Part shown: piece after piece, positions 1-6,426 of the stretch
Layout: each line of letters starts with the position of its first letter
Numbering within the stretch: the stretch's first letter is position 1
From: a virus
Length of the DNA: 32,470 nucleotides
Strand: one strand, 5' to 3'
IMG/VR virus record: IMGVR_UViG_3300005833_000004
Span: 1 to 32,470 of that record
Program-made: the position numbers and the translations under genes
Notes under the pieces: model-generated
Database searches by the model: none
What the model saw: only the letters and a program-made list of their open reading frames with translations
Told to the model about the DNA's origin: nothing

Positions 1-459
1 GACCCATACCCAATACTTCGCCCTTGGTTTGAGTACCCAAATTTTGGATCTGTGGTCTACCCGTATTTGTATGACTTAGACAGTGAGAGACGCACACAGC
101 CCCTCTTTTACCCCGTTATGGATAACATGCACAGGGCGCAGATGGAGCCAACTGTGACAGACATCAACAATGCAATGCAGAGAGGGACTGTAAAGCTCAT
201 TGCACTGGAGACATGGATAGGCATTAGTGTCTTTCGCAAACTGAAGGAAGACATAATGATTCTTGATGAAGAGGTGGAACCAAAACAAAGAAAAGAGGAA
301 GATAGCCACCCTTTTACTGCCCTTGGTACAAAACCCAAGGAACTGAAGAAGAAGTCAAGCGAAGAGGATGTTATTACCCAACCTGCTTATATGGAGGACA
401 CGATTCAAAATGCCTCCCGTTCTAAATTTGGTGGTAGATTTTCCAGCAAAATAGTTTAG
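1..459 (+). CDS. ssDNA annealing recombinase, Sak/DUF1071-like (5' truncated)
   Basis: The reading frame is open to the left edge, so the N-terminus is missing and 152 codons are visible. The segment FYPVMDN followed by DINNAMQRGTVKLIALETW resembles the conserved core of the DUF1071 (Sak3-type, Rad52-like) single-strand annealing proteins, where a 'W/FPVMD...IN.A.QR..VKAIA..GLG' pattern is typical. These proteins anneal complementary single strands during phage recombination and replication. The tail after about residue 105 is Lys/Glu/Ser-rich and looks disordered. A nuclease of the RecB/Cas4 type follows two genes downstream, a usual partner for annealing proteins. The family assignment is from pattern memory, not a search. 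The stop is followed directly by the Shine-Dalgarno (SD) sequence of the next gene. Confidence 0.7.
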   Translation, partial: DPYPILRPWFEYPNFGSVVYPYLYDLDSERRTQPLFYPVMDNMHRAQMEPTVTDINNAMQRGTVKLIALETWIGISVFRKLKEDIMILDEEVEPKQRKEEDSHPFTALGTKPKELKKKSSEEDVITQPAYMEDTIQNASRSKFGGRFSSKIV

Positions 460-468
460 GTGGTTACT

Positions 469-819
469 ATGTCACACGAAGACTTTCAAGAGTCTAAGGG
501 TTTTATCACTGGTTATGAGTCCAATCCAGAATACGCTTCTAGCTATTATGGAACGATAAAAATTCCTCTATCAATGCTTGATGAAGCTATAGAAGCTGGG
601 GAAATATATGTCTACAAAGGAAACAACTATGTAGAGTTGTCCTTCAGCTTGTATGAGTATGATGGGGATTTTGAACCCAGACCAGCATTTAATGGCAGCA
701 TTACCAGGAGAAAACAAAAGAATGGTAATGGCAACGGTAGGTACGACAGAAATAGAAATGATGGTACCGAAAATAGCTCTGGTCGGAGTTCGACACAAAG
801 AAGAGGAAAGCGATTCTAA
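469..819 (+). CDS. Small protein with basic, glycine/asparagine-rich tail
   Basis: 116 residues. The first 75 are mixed and aromatic-rich (ESNPEYASSYYGTIKIPLSML...), with two likely beta strands around GEIYVYKGNNYVELSFSLYEYDG. The last 40 are Arg/Asn/Gly-rich and likely disordered and nucleic-acid binding. ATG 469 is preferred over the in-frame GTG at 460 because AGGTGG (458-463) sits 5 bases upstream of it. The gene starts 9 bases after the annealing-protein stop, so the two are probably cotranscribed. A compact beta domain plus a charged tail next to an annealing protein would fit an SSB-like or recombination accessory protein, but I do not recognise the family and this role is inference. 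Confidence 0.7.
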   Translation: MSHEDFQESKGFITGYESNPEYASSYYGTIKIPLSMLDEAIEAGEIYVYKGNNYVELSFSLYEYDGDFEPRPAFNGSITRRKQKNGNGNGRYDRNRNDGTENSSGRSSTQRRGKRF

Positions 820-840
820 CTAGTTTGGTGAGGGAGTGTG

Positions 841-891
841 ATGAGCTATCTAGCGACCACACTTCCCCTACTATATTTAGGGAGTGTTTAA
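841..891 (+). CDS. Possible 16-residue leader peptide
   Basis: A tiny frame, MSYLATTLPLLYLGSV, is preceded by GGGAG four bases upstream. Its stop TAA (889-891) ends one base before the ATG of the nuclease gene at 893. Translating it would run ribosomes through the nuclease SD. A partial inverted repeat (GGGAGTGTG at 835-843 against CACACTTCCC at 858-867) overlaps its start. A translational-coupling leader is possible, but chance is also plausible for so short a frame. Confidence 0.25.
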   Translation: MSYLATTLPLLYLGSV

Positions 892-892
892 T

Positions 893-1783
893 ATGCATAC
901 AATTTTTGACAAATCCTTAGAGTATTTTGTGGCTTGGTTTAACGTGGGATTATATAGGAGCCATGAACTAGACAAAAGCATTCTTCCGGAAATAGCGGAA
1001 GTGCACGCGGAAGAAGTACATAACAGTCTGATTAGACAGTGTACAGAGAGCAAAAGGAAGGGTATAGGTGTAAGTGAACTTGGGCATCCTGCTGTACTAT
1101 TAGCACTTAAGCATTTGGGGTTTAGTCAAGAATTACCAGCAGTGAAAAGTATATTCTCATTCCACTATGGTGATTGGTTTGAGTCTTTTTTAATTAGCTT
1201 GATGCGGCTTTATGGGCTAGAGGTTACACACCCACAAAAAGAAATTAATTTTCATGGATGTGTGGGTCACATCGACTGTGTGGTTGATGATGAGGTGGTT
1301 GAAATAAAAACTATGAATGACAGAAACTTTAGGAGATTCGTTAATGAACCGTCTGATGCAATTTATGGGTACGCCACGCAGCTATCTTGTTACGCAGAGA
1401 CAATGCAAATGAAGGGTGTTTGGTTGATAATCAACAAAGTCACCAGGGAGTTGATATTAGTTCGCCCTAGTGATGAGCTAGTTAAGGATAGGGTTGCTAG
1501 AGCACTTACATTACTTGAAGCTCTGGAGGGCATAAGGGATGTCGCAGATATATTTGATAACTTTGCTGCTCCAGCACCAGAGGTTGAATTCTATTGCAAG
1601 AAGCCTACAGGAAGACTGTTAGTACCTGAGTCAATGCGTTACTCAGAGTATAGAGGTGCTTTTTTTGATATTAGTGTTGAGAGCAATAAATATGGAAGAC
1701 CTACAGAATACGTCTCATCTGTCTTAGAACCAAATATTTCTATTGAGCTTTTACAAAGAAATCAGGCATTAGTTGCTATGTAG
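893..1783 (+). CDS. PD-(D/E)XK nuclease, RecB/Cas4-like
   Basis: 296 residues. The catalytic core of the PD-(D/E)XK superfamily is visible: GHID with Asp128, then VVEIK with Glu137 and Lys139, then QLSCY with Gln163 and Tyr167 (the QxxxY motif typical of RecB-like and Cas4-like nucleases). The upstream GDWFESFLISLMRLYG segment fits the helix that usually precedes the core. No obvious four-Cys iron-sulfur set is present, so it is closer to lone phage exonucleases than to Cas4. Paired with the upstream annealing protein, it likely resects DNA ends for single-strand annealing recombination. ATG 893 has AGGGAG at 879-884 as SD; an in-frame GTG at 884 is less likely. Confidence is high for a nuclease fold and moderate for the recombination role. 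Confidence 0.8.
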   Translation: MHTIFDKSLEYFVAWFNVGLYRSHELDKSILPEIAEVHAEEVHNSLIRQCTESKRKGIGVSELGHPAVLLALKHLGFSQELPAVKSIFSFHYGDWFESFLISLMRLYGLEVTHPQKEINFHGCVGHIDCVVDDEVVEIKTMNDRNFRRFVNEPSDAIYGYATQLSCYAETMQMKGVWLIINKVTRELILVRPSDELVKDRVARALTLLEALEGIRDVADIFDNFAAPAPEVEFYCKKPTGRLLVPESMRYSEYRGAFFDISVESNKYGRPTEYVSSVLEPNISIELLQRNQALVAM

Positions 1784-1800
1784 AGGGAGAGGAATTTGGT

Positions 1801-2568
1801 ATGGCTAGCATCCACTTATTTGCTGAGGAACGTTTGGGCTGGTGCACTGGTGCAGATAGATATCATTTTAGGTACTTGGTTGGTGCACTAGTAGACAATG
1901 GTAATAAGTTCGTTTGTAGAGAGTGCTTACATTATCTTAAATCAATAGGAGCAAAGGTAATTAACCCTAATGCAGCAACTAATGCCGCACCTAAGAAATC
2001 AATGGTGCGTTCTAGAAAAGTTAAAAAAGCCAGAACTAAAAAAGTCTACTTGAGTAAGGAAGAGGTAAAGCGAAGAATACTCAAGTATTTGTCTACTGGT
2101 TTCTTTTCTTATCTGGAGATATATGAGGAGGTTGACCATAGGTTAACTTTTTCTACTATGTTGATTGTTCTCTGCGGTATGAGGAGAAGCAAAGAAATAA
2201 CCTGTATACGAGATTCCAGTCGTGGCAATAATATTTGCACGACTACTGAAAGAAGGGAACTTTTGGAGAGAGCCTTTGGGGATAACCACCAAAGTGCTCT
2301 TATTAGGCTATTTAGAGAACTAAAGGAAGTCGCAATCATAGATGCAGCAAGGGGTTTAGGTAGACCTAGACCTACTGTGGCTTCTTGGGTACGCAAATTA
2401 GAAAAGGATGGCATGCTTCAGTGTCGAGTTACATCAAGGCGAGGTAAAAAAGGCAAAGATAAAGTGTGTAAAATTTCATGGGGGCAAGAACCTGAGATTG
2501 CCAATGTAGATTATGTAGTTAATAGAGCTTATTACGAGGGGAAGGAAGATGACTTACAGGACAAATGA
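1801..2568 (+). CDS. Winged-helix DNA-binding regulator
   Basis: 255 residues. The N-terminal 55 contain Cys15 and a Cys-x2-Cys pair (residues about 38 and 41; VCREC), perhaps a small metal site. A Lys/Arg-rich linker follows (residues 65-85). Next comes a first helical bundle (KEEVKRRILKYLSTGFFSYL...). Near residues 175-225 a clear winged helix appears: AARGLGRPRPTVASWVRKL is the helix-turn-helix and DGMLQCRVTSRRGKKGK the basic wing. ATG 1801 follows GGGAGAGGA by about 9 bases. It lies 17 bases after the nuclease stop and overlaps the next small gene by 20 bases, so it belongs to the recombination operon. Its targets are unknown. Confidence 0.75.
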   Translation: MASIHLFAEERLGWCTGADRYHFRYLVGALVDNGNKFVCRECLHYLKSIGAKVINPNAATNAAPKKSMVRSRKVKKARTKKVYLSKEEVKRRILKYLSTGFFSYLEIYEEVDHRLTFSTMLIVLCGMRRSKEITCIRDSSRGNNICTTTERRELLERAFGDNHQSALIRLFRELKEVAIIDAARGLGRPRPTVASWVRKLEKDGMLQCRVTSRRGKKGKDKVCKISWGQEPEIANVDYVVNRAYYEGKEDDLQDK

Positions 2569-2719
2569 TGGAGCGCCAAAAGGTTACATTTATCAAGATG
2601 AAGAAGGTAAGTGGGTTGTAGAGAGACCTATAGAACCAACTTGGGTTGGAGGAGAGGATTGGGAAATTCAACCATTGTCACAAGAGGATGTTGAAGAGTT
2701 GACGGACGAAATATTCTAA
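2549..2719 (+). CDS. Small acidic protein (56 aa)
   Basis: A 56-codon frame beginning MTYRTNDGAPKGYIYQDEEG and ending DVEELTDEIF. It has an excellent SD (GGGGAAGGAAG directly upstream) and overlaps the end of the regulator gene by 20 bases. The protein is strongly acidic, has five Trp/Tyr near its centre (WVVERP, TWVGGEDWE) and no membrane segment. The family is not recognised. Its stop is followed after about 27 bases by an intrinsic terminator, so it is probably the last gene of the first operon. Confidence 0.7.
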   Translation: MTYRTNDGAPKGYIYQDEEGKWVVERPIEPTWVGGEDWEIQPLSQEDVEELTDEIF

Positions 2720-2745
2720 ACAAAGGTTTGTCGATGCACATCAGG

Positions 2746-2781
2746 GGGGAACGCGCATAATGCTTGTTCCCCTTTTCTTTT
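2746..2781 (+). terminator. Intrinsic terminator of recombination operon
   Basis: GGGGAAC (2746-2752) pairs with GTTCCCC (2766-2772). Within the loop, GCAT (2755-2758) can also pair with ATGC (2760-2763). TTTTCTTTT follows at 2773-2781. It ends transcription of the plus-strand genes 1-2719. Confidence 0.9.
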
Positions 2782-2787
2782 AAATGT

Positions 2788-2813
2788 AGAGAGAGAGATA
2801 GAGAGAGGAGAGA
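2788..2813 (+). repeat. GA-rich tract before gene 2820
   Basis: An almost pure GA/GATA run between the terminator and the ATG at 2820. Its GGAGAG end probably serves as the SD. A complementary (CT)8 run lies at 7522-7537 at the far end of the same plus-strand module. Confidence 0.7.
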
Positions 2814-2819
2814 AAAATC

Positions 2820-3080
2820 ATGTTGTACAAAGATGCCATAACACTAGGGCAGCTTATTACTTGCAAAAGGAAGTTACCTAGTGTTGATGACTATCACCCT
2901 GGACAACAAATAGTGGTCACAATTTTTATTTTTCCGCTTACACCAGTTACGGAAGATATGCCTACACTCACTGAGCAGGATCTACGCACAAAGGAAGTCA
3001 AATTTGAGTTGCTTCTATATAAGCAAGAAGACCGGGTATGGAAAGCATGGACTTGTGCCACTCCTGTGGTCATGGAATAA
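2820..3080 (+). CDS. Hypothetical protein (86 aa)
   Basis: 86 residues starting MLYKDAITLGQLITCKRKLP. It is a mixed protein with probable beta strands (QQIVVTIFIFPLTPV and VKFELLLYKQEDRVWKAW), and no membrane helix or motif I recognise. The SD is the purine-rich GGAGAG ending about 6 bases before the ATG. It is the first gene after the terminator at 2781 and lies 18 bases before the next small gene. No function can be assigned. Confidence 0.6.
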   Translation: MLYKDAITLGQLITCKRKLPSVDDYHPGQQIVVTIFIFPLTPVTEDMPTLTEQDLRTKEVKFELLLYKQEDRVWKAWTCATPVVME

Positions 3081-3098
3081 AAAATTTGGAGAAAATAT

Positions 3099-3275
3099 AT
3101 GGATAGGAATTTCGCAAAATTAGTGGTTAGGGTCATACCAGGGGCATGCCCCTTTGCGCATACCTATTGCTTCGGGAAATTCAAGGTGGTTATTCCTCCA
3201 CTTTGTAAGATTAATCCGTGGTATGAAGACTTAATGGCACTTAGATTTAGAGCACTATGCGCACTAGAAGCTTAA
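3099..3275 (+). CDS. Mo-dependent nitrogenase C-terminal-domain-like mini-protein
   Basis: 58 residues; SD TTGGAG is 10 bases upstream. The sequence runs VIPGACPFAH, then a short segment, VVIPPLCKINPWYEDLMALR and FRALCALEA. This closely follows the domain known as 'Mo-dependent nitrogenase C-terminus', whose usual form reads roughly 'IP..CPFER...F.r....IPPLCKLNP.YE.L..LRFRAL.YLa'. The domain is widespread in cyanobacteria as small stand-alone proteins of unknown activity, and its name does not imply nitrogen fixation by itself. Here the N-terminal helix before CPF is short and the Cys-rich C-terminal tail is absent, so the protein is trimmed to the core. A phage copy suggests host-derived cargo that interacts with a cyanobacterial process. 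Family recognition is fairly confident; function is unknown. Confidence 0.7.
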   Translation: MDRNFAKLVVRVIPGACPFAHTYCFGKFKVVIPPLCKINPWYEDLMALRFRALCALEA

Positions 3276-3331
3276 GTAATTCACTCTCGTAGAATTTGGA
3301 GAAACTTGCAAATTATGTGGATGTCAAATGA

Positions 3332-3366
3332 GTTTCTAGTGAAACTTAGCAAACTTCACTAGAAAC
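3332..3366. promoter_or_regulatory. 12-bp perfect inverted repeat, operator-like
   Basis: GTTTCTAGTGAA (3332-3343) and TTCACTAGAAAC (3355-3366) are perfect inverses separated by 11 bases. A third partial copy (ACTAGTGAAA) follows from about 3370, and GAAACTTGCAAA/GAAACTTAGCAAA form a direct repeat at 3301 and 3341. No T-run follows. The 188-base gap between genes 3275 and 3463 holds only this element and AT-rich DNA, so an operator or promoter region for the 3463 operon is likely. Confidence 0.6.
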
Positions 3367-3462
3367 TGAACTAGTGAAAAGTAAAGGAAAACTAGGAAGC
3401 ATGGTCAAACATACTAAATATAAACTAAGTTGGAGGGAAGTTCACAAACAATGAGGTGAATT

Positions 3463-3771
3463 ATGCAAACATTGGATGGGTATTTAGGGAAGACTGAATT
3501 CGCAGCAACAAGAGGGTGTTGTAGGAAAACAGTAAACAAATTTGACAGGTACTGTAGGATATGGATTCCAGATTATAGAAAGGAGACAATGTTAGGAATG
3601 CCCCTAACAAACTACCAAGTCTGGGTGCTTACTATTGTTATGCATTTGTCAAAGGAAGTCAGAAAAGACATTTTAGTGAAGAACATAGTAGTAAATAGAC
3701 TAAACAAGCTATCAAAAGCAGAATACTTAAAGGGGGAGACAAATAATGGCGAGTATAACCAAGGTATGTGA
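3463..3771 (+). CDS. Putative HTH DNA-binding protein (102 aa)
   Basis: 102 residues. The N-terminal part (GYLGKTEFAATRGCCRKTVNK) has the spacing of a helix-turn-helix of the MerR/excisionase or replication-initiator type ('EFA...G.SRKTVNKFDRYCRIW'). A second helical part contains YQVWVLTIVMHLSKEVRKDI. SD GAGGTG precedes ATG 3463 by 6 bases. It is the first gene after the inverted repeat at 3332-3366 and could be its cognate regulator, which is inference. Its last 26 bases overlap the next gene in another frame. Confidence 0.6.
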   Translation: MQTLDGYLGKTEFAATRGCCRKTVNKFDRYCRIWIPDYRKETMLGMPLTNYQVWVLTIVMHLSKEVRKDILVKNIVVNRLNKLSKAEYLKGETNNGEYNQGM

Positions 3772-4165
3772 AGAGTTAAACATCACTAATGAGAAGGCTA
3801 GAGAGCTGCTAGAAGCCATTACAGAAGAGGTTAATGATGAGCTAACTGATGAAGAAGTTGAATACCTAAGAGAAAGCATTAAGGCAGAGACAGGGCTTGC
3901 AACAAGGCTTACAGACACTGGGATGCAGAGCAACAAGCCACAGGATAAGCAGACAATCAACCTTGATGTCAACCCAAAGACTGTGATACTGGAGCGTATT
4001 TCTCTTCTGAGGGAAATCAACTCCTATGTAAACAACCATGCAATCCATCTTACAGAGGATAGCTACAATGAAATGCTTAGCAATCTATGCTCTAAGATGG
4101 ACAAGCAAAATGGTGAGTTAAAATCTATACTGGATTCAGTAAAGAACCCACAATTGGGGGAGTGA
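3746..4165 (+). CDS. Acidic helical protein (139 aa)
   Basis: 139 residues starting MASITKVCEELNITNEKARE. The first 45 residues look like a small HTH or UBA-like helical bundle rich in Glu. The middle (TDTGMQSNKPQDKQTINLDV) is likely a linker, and the C-terminal half is a long amphipathic helix with coiled-coil character (ERISLLREINSYVNNHAIHL...). GGGGGAGACAAATA upstream of ATG 3746 is a strong SD, which supports this start despite the 26-base overlap with the preceding gene. Family not recognised. It ends in GAGTGA, which overlaps the GTG start of the next frame. Confidence 0.6.
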   Translation: MASITKVCEELNITNEKARELLEAITEEVNDELTDEEVEYLRESIKAETGLATRLTDTGMQSNKPQDKQTINLDVNPKTVILERISLLREINSYVNNHAIHLTEDSYNEMLSNLCSKMDKQNGELKSILDSVKNPQLGE

Positions 4166-4446
4166 AAAAGCAAGGGTTCGGGTCAGGAAGGGGAGGAAAA
4201 ACCCCACCTAATCCGAACCTTTTTTCTAGGTTTGGGGCAGTATTTTTAATAGTTTGTTTGTTGGGCAGCTATGTCTTCGTTTCCCAGTATCAAAATACTG
4301 TCTATCTTTTGTATGACAACACTACTTACACAGTGCCAACAATAAAACCTATAAATAACAAAAGTAAAAAGAGTGAAACACACATCCGGAATAGGGGTCG
4401 GAAGAAGCCGCCTATACACAAAAAGCGTAGAAACTCCAGCCCGTAA
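4162..4446 (+). CDS. Small single-pass membrane protein (94 aa), 5' end spans a terminator
   Basis: 94 residues from GTG 4162. A Gly/Lys/Pro-rich start is followed by one hydrophobic helix (FGAVFLIVCLLGSYVFVS, residues about 25-42), then a polar segment and a very basic C-terminus (RNRGRKKPPIHKKRRNSSP). The predicted form is a bitopic protein with a positively charged tail. The GTG has no well-spaced SD (GGGGG ends one base upstream), so coupling to the previous stop would be needed. The 5' end of the frame coincides with a strong hairpin and T-run (4175-4225), so either the start is wrong or transcription is attenuated here. No family recognised. Confidence 0.45.
   Translation: MKKQGFGSGRGGKTPPNPNLFSRFGAVFLIVCLLGSYVFVSQYQNTVYLLYDNTTYTVPTIKPINNKSKKSETHIRNRGRKKPPIHKKRRNSSP
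4175..4225 (+). terminator. Intrinsic terminator/attenuator inside the operon
   Basis: GGTTCGG (4175-4181) pairs with CCGAACC (4213-4219). Inside it AGG (4185-4187) pairs with CCT (4207-4209), and GGGG (4190-4193) with CCCC (4202-4205). T6 follows at 4220-4225. This is a textbook terminator shape, 10 bases after the stop of gene 3746-4165. Confidence 0.75.
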
Positions 4447-4582
4447 GCCTTATAGTCCTGTAGGGTTTGCAGAATTCTTACTAATAATCTCAATGATTAT
4501 TAACTTTGGAACATTCATTATTGTCGCTGGGGTATCAAATCAGGTGCAGACATATGGTCAGGAACAGCAACGGGGGAACTGA
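4373..4582 (+). CDS. Small single-pass membrane protein (69 aa)
   Basis: 69 residues from GTG 4373, the only usable start in the frame, with no clear SD. A basic N-terminus (GVGRSRLYTKS) is followed by one hydrophobic segment (FAEFLLIISMIINFGTFIIVAG, residues about 32-54) and a short polar tail (QTYGQEQQRGN). It overlaps the previous gene by 74 bases and the next by 29. Its place in a row of small membrane proteins before an ATPase supports it being real, but coding evidence is modest. Family not recognised. Confidence 0.45.
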   Translation: MKHTSGIGVGRSRLYTKSVETPARKPYSPVGFAEFLLIISMIINFGTFIIVAGVSNQVQTYGQEQQRGN

Positions 4583-5234
4583 CAACCCCAACGAGAACTC
4601 TAAAGTAACCCTTGAGGTCGGGGGGATGTTTGGGAAGAGAATCTCCCAAGTGAACATCCACGGTAATAGGACAGTCAACCCGATGGATGACTTTGCTTAT
4701 AACTGGAGTAGATACATATTTTTCCCCGCCAGACCCCCAGACATATTAATAAATGCTGGCGTGACTGTGGCTGGAACTGCCTTTGTGGTGACGTTTCTAG
4801 CCACTTTTACGATGGTTGAATTAATCGTACCAGCCACACTAATTGGCATGCTGGGGCTAACCAGTTGGTTCGCTGTAAAGATAAACAGAAGCCTATTAGT
4901 GCCGTCGATAGCTAGAACAATCCTGACTATTGGTGGCATAACACTTGGGATTATTGGCACTACACAATATGGAAGTGGAACACAAGGAAAGGTCGCCAAC
5001 ACTGCGACCAACGGAAATCAGGCAGTTGTTAGTCACAAAGCAAAGGGCAACAGCAGCGGGGTTAACCCTAATGGGCGTACTGTGGCTGCTAATCGCAGTC
5101 GTGCTGCTACAGTACACGGGGCATCTAAAGGCGTTGCATCTAAAACGGTGGTTATTGCTAAGTGCCGTGGGAGTAGGTGTGTCGGCAATGATGGTACGAC
5201 GTATATCTTTAGAAAACGAGTTCATCCACAATGA
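4554..5234 (+). CDS. Multi-pass membrane protein with basic C-terminal domain
   Basis: 226 residues from ATG 4554, which has AGGTG 7 bases upstream; the frame opens earlier at TTG 4506 without an SD. The N-terminal 55 residues are polar. Two or three hydrophobic helices follow (DILINAGVTVAGTAFVVTFL..., MVELIVPATLIGMLGLTSW, and IARTILTIGGITLGIIG). The last 90 residues are Gly/Ala/Ser/Lys/Arg-rich and end with a pair of cysteines (KCRGSRCVGNDGTTYIF). It overlaps the ATPase gene by 164 bases if that gene starts at 5071, in a different frame. It is likely a membrane partner of the ATPase; family not recognised. Confidence 0.6.
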   Translation: MVRNSNGGTDNPNENSKVTLEVGGMFGKRISQVNIHGNRTVNPMDDFAYNWSRYIFFPARPPDILINAGVTVAGTAFVVTFLATFTMVELIVPATLIGMLGLTSWFAVKINRSLLVPSIARTILTIGGITLGIIGTTQYGSGTQGKVANTATNGNQAVVSHKAKGNSSGVNPNGRTVAANRSRAATVHGASKGVASKTVVIAKCRGSRCVGNDGTTYIFRKRVHPQ

Positions 5235-6426
5235 CCTACAGGATATAAGCGACCAACAGCGAGCAAACTTTTACTACAAGGCAATGGAGCCAAGCGCAGA
5301 CGAAATAACCATTGAGCTTCCACCTACTCCATTTAAGCCACCAGAGCTTTTTGATTGGGAACTATTCAACACGGAGTCTGACAAGTTTCCACACATTTTG
5401 CTAATTGGGGCTAGTGGTGATGGTAAAAGCGTTACAGCTACTTGGATGTCTACATGGCTTTCGGGGCAAAGCCTTGTAGTTAATCCACATGACAAACCAG
5501 ATGACTTCCCCGGAATTCCATCCTTCTGCGGAGGCAGAAACTATGGTGACTGGGAGGTTGATGAGTCAGTTCCTTTTGAGGGAATAAGGCAAGGGCTGCA
5601 CCCAGACGTATCTGCGGCAAGTTTCTTTAAGTCACTAATTGAGGAGATGGATGAGAGGTACAAGCGAAGAAGGGAAGGGGATGACGACTTCCCTATTGTC
5701 AACATCATAATTGACGAGTTTCCTAGCATTGTGGCGTCCTTGAAGGAGGTACGCATACCATTCCTGAAACTCATTAGGGAAGCCAGGAAGGTTAAACTAC
5801 GCCTGGTTGTCCTTGTTGATGGTGATGAGGTCAAAACCCTTGGTGTGGATGGGGAGGGAAGCACACGAGTGAACCTCAAGTACGTCTACCTTCGTAGCTA
5901 CCTTACCCCCAAGAGGGGAAGAAAGAGTGTCTGTGAAAAGGCTGGGCTAACAGAGGAGGAGACTGAATGGCTACTGTCTCAGCCACACCCAGCAATGGTT
6001 GAAGACACCCCTGCAATAGTCCCAAATCATTATCCAGGAGGTCAAATAAAAGTAGATAATTCAGTGGATAACGATTCAGAATTATCCAATCGTTATAACG
6101 CTGGAAACCCGCATGAAGCTGGGAAATTATCTAATTATCCAATTATTTCAGATAGCAAAAAAGTGCCCCAAAATGACCAAATAGTGGCACTTCAAAATTC
6201 CTGTATATTTCGGGAAATACTACTAAAGCAGGTCATCCTTTACTTCAAAAAAGAGAAGATGACCAAGACCAATATTATCAAAGTCGTCTTTGGGGCAGGG
6301 AGTAATGCGAAGGCGTACAAGCAAATTAAAGACCTGTACGACTATGTGTTGCGATCACACTATCCAGAGGATGACCAAAACGTGGAAGAAGAGTACACAA
6401 CAGAAACCACAGAGGGGGAAAAATAA
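5071..6426 (+). CDS. FtsK/HerA-like DNA-translocase ATPase with N-terminal membrane hairpin
   Basis: 451 residues from ATG 5071. The first 50 form a hydrophobic hairpin (LMGVLWLLIAVVLLQY and RWLLLSAVGVGVSAMMV) with a short basic loop. Walker A is GASGDGKS (residues 113-120). Walker B is NIIIDEF with Asp215-Glu216, followed by FLKLIREARKVKLRLVVLV, as in FtsK/HerA/TraB-type ring ATPases that pump DNA. After about residue 330 a linker leads to a small HTH-like end (TKTNIIKVVFGAGSNAKAYK), which could bind DNA as a gamma or winged-helix domain does. The start is open: TTG 4945 or ATG 4969 lengthen it, and ATG 5188 (better SD, AGGTG) would remove the membrane part. Such genes are known from plasmids and mobile elements; the role here is inferred to be DNA movement at the membrane. 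Confidence 0.8.
   Translation: MGVLWLLIAVVLLQYTGHLKALHLKRWLLLSAVGVGVSAMMVRRISLENEFIHNDLQDISDQQRANFYYKAMEPSADEITIELPPTPFKPPELFDWELFNTESDKFPHILLIGASGDGKSVTATWMSTWLSGQSLVVNPHDKPDDFPGIPSFCGGRNYGDWEVDESVPFEGIRQGLHPDVSAASFFKSLIEEMDERYKRRREGDDDFPIVNIIIDEFPSIVASLKEVRIPFLKLIREARKVKLRLVVLVDGDEVKTLGVDGEGSTRVNLKYVYLRSYLTPKRGRKSVCEKAGLTEEETEWLLSQPHPAMVEDTPAIVPNHYPGGQIKVDNSVDNDSELSNRYNAGNPHEAGKLSNYPIISDSKKVPQNDQIVALQNSCIFREILLKQVILYFKKEKMTKTNIIKVVFGAGSNAKAYKQIKDLYDYVLRSHYPEDDQNVEEEYTTETTEGEK

Noticed and set aside
835-867. Hairpin GGGAGTGTG/CACACTTCCC as a terminator
   Set aside because: One bulge and no T-run after it; more likely incidental or related to the leader frame.
4697-5231. Minus-strand frames of 104 and 111 codons opposite the membrane-protein genes
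   Set aside because: No SD, overlap better-supported plus-strand genes, hydrophobic content mirrors the opposite strand.
4554-5300. Programmed frameshift fusing the membrane protein with the ATPase
   Set aside because: No slippery heptamer or stimulatory structure recognised, and the ATPase has its own start candidates.
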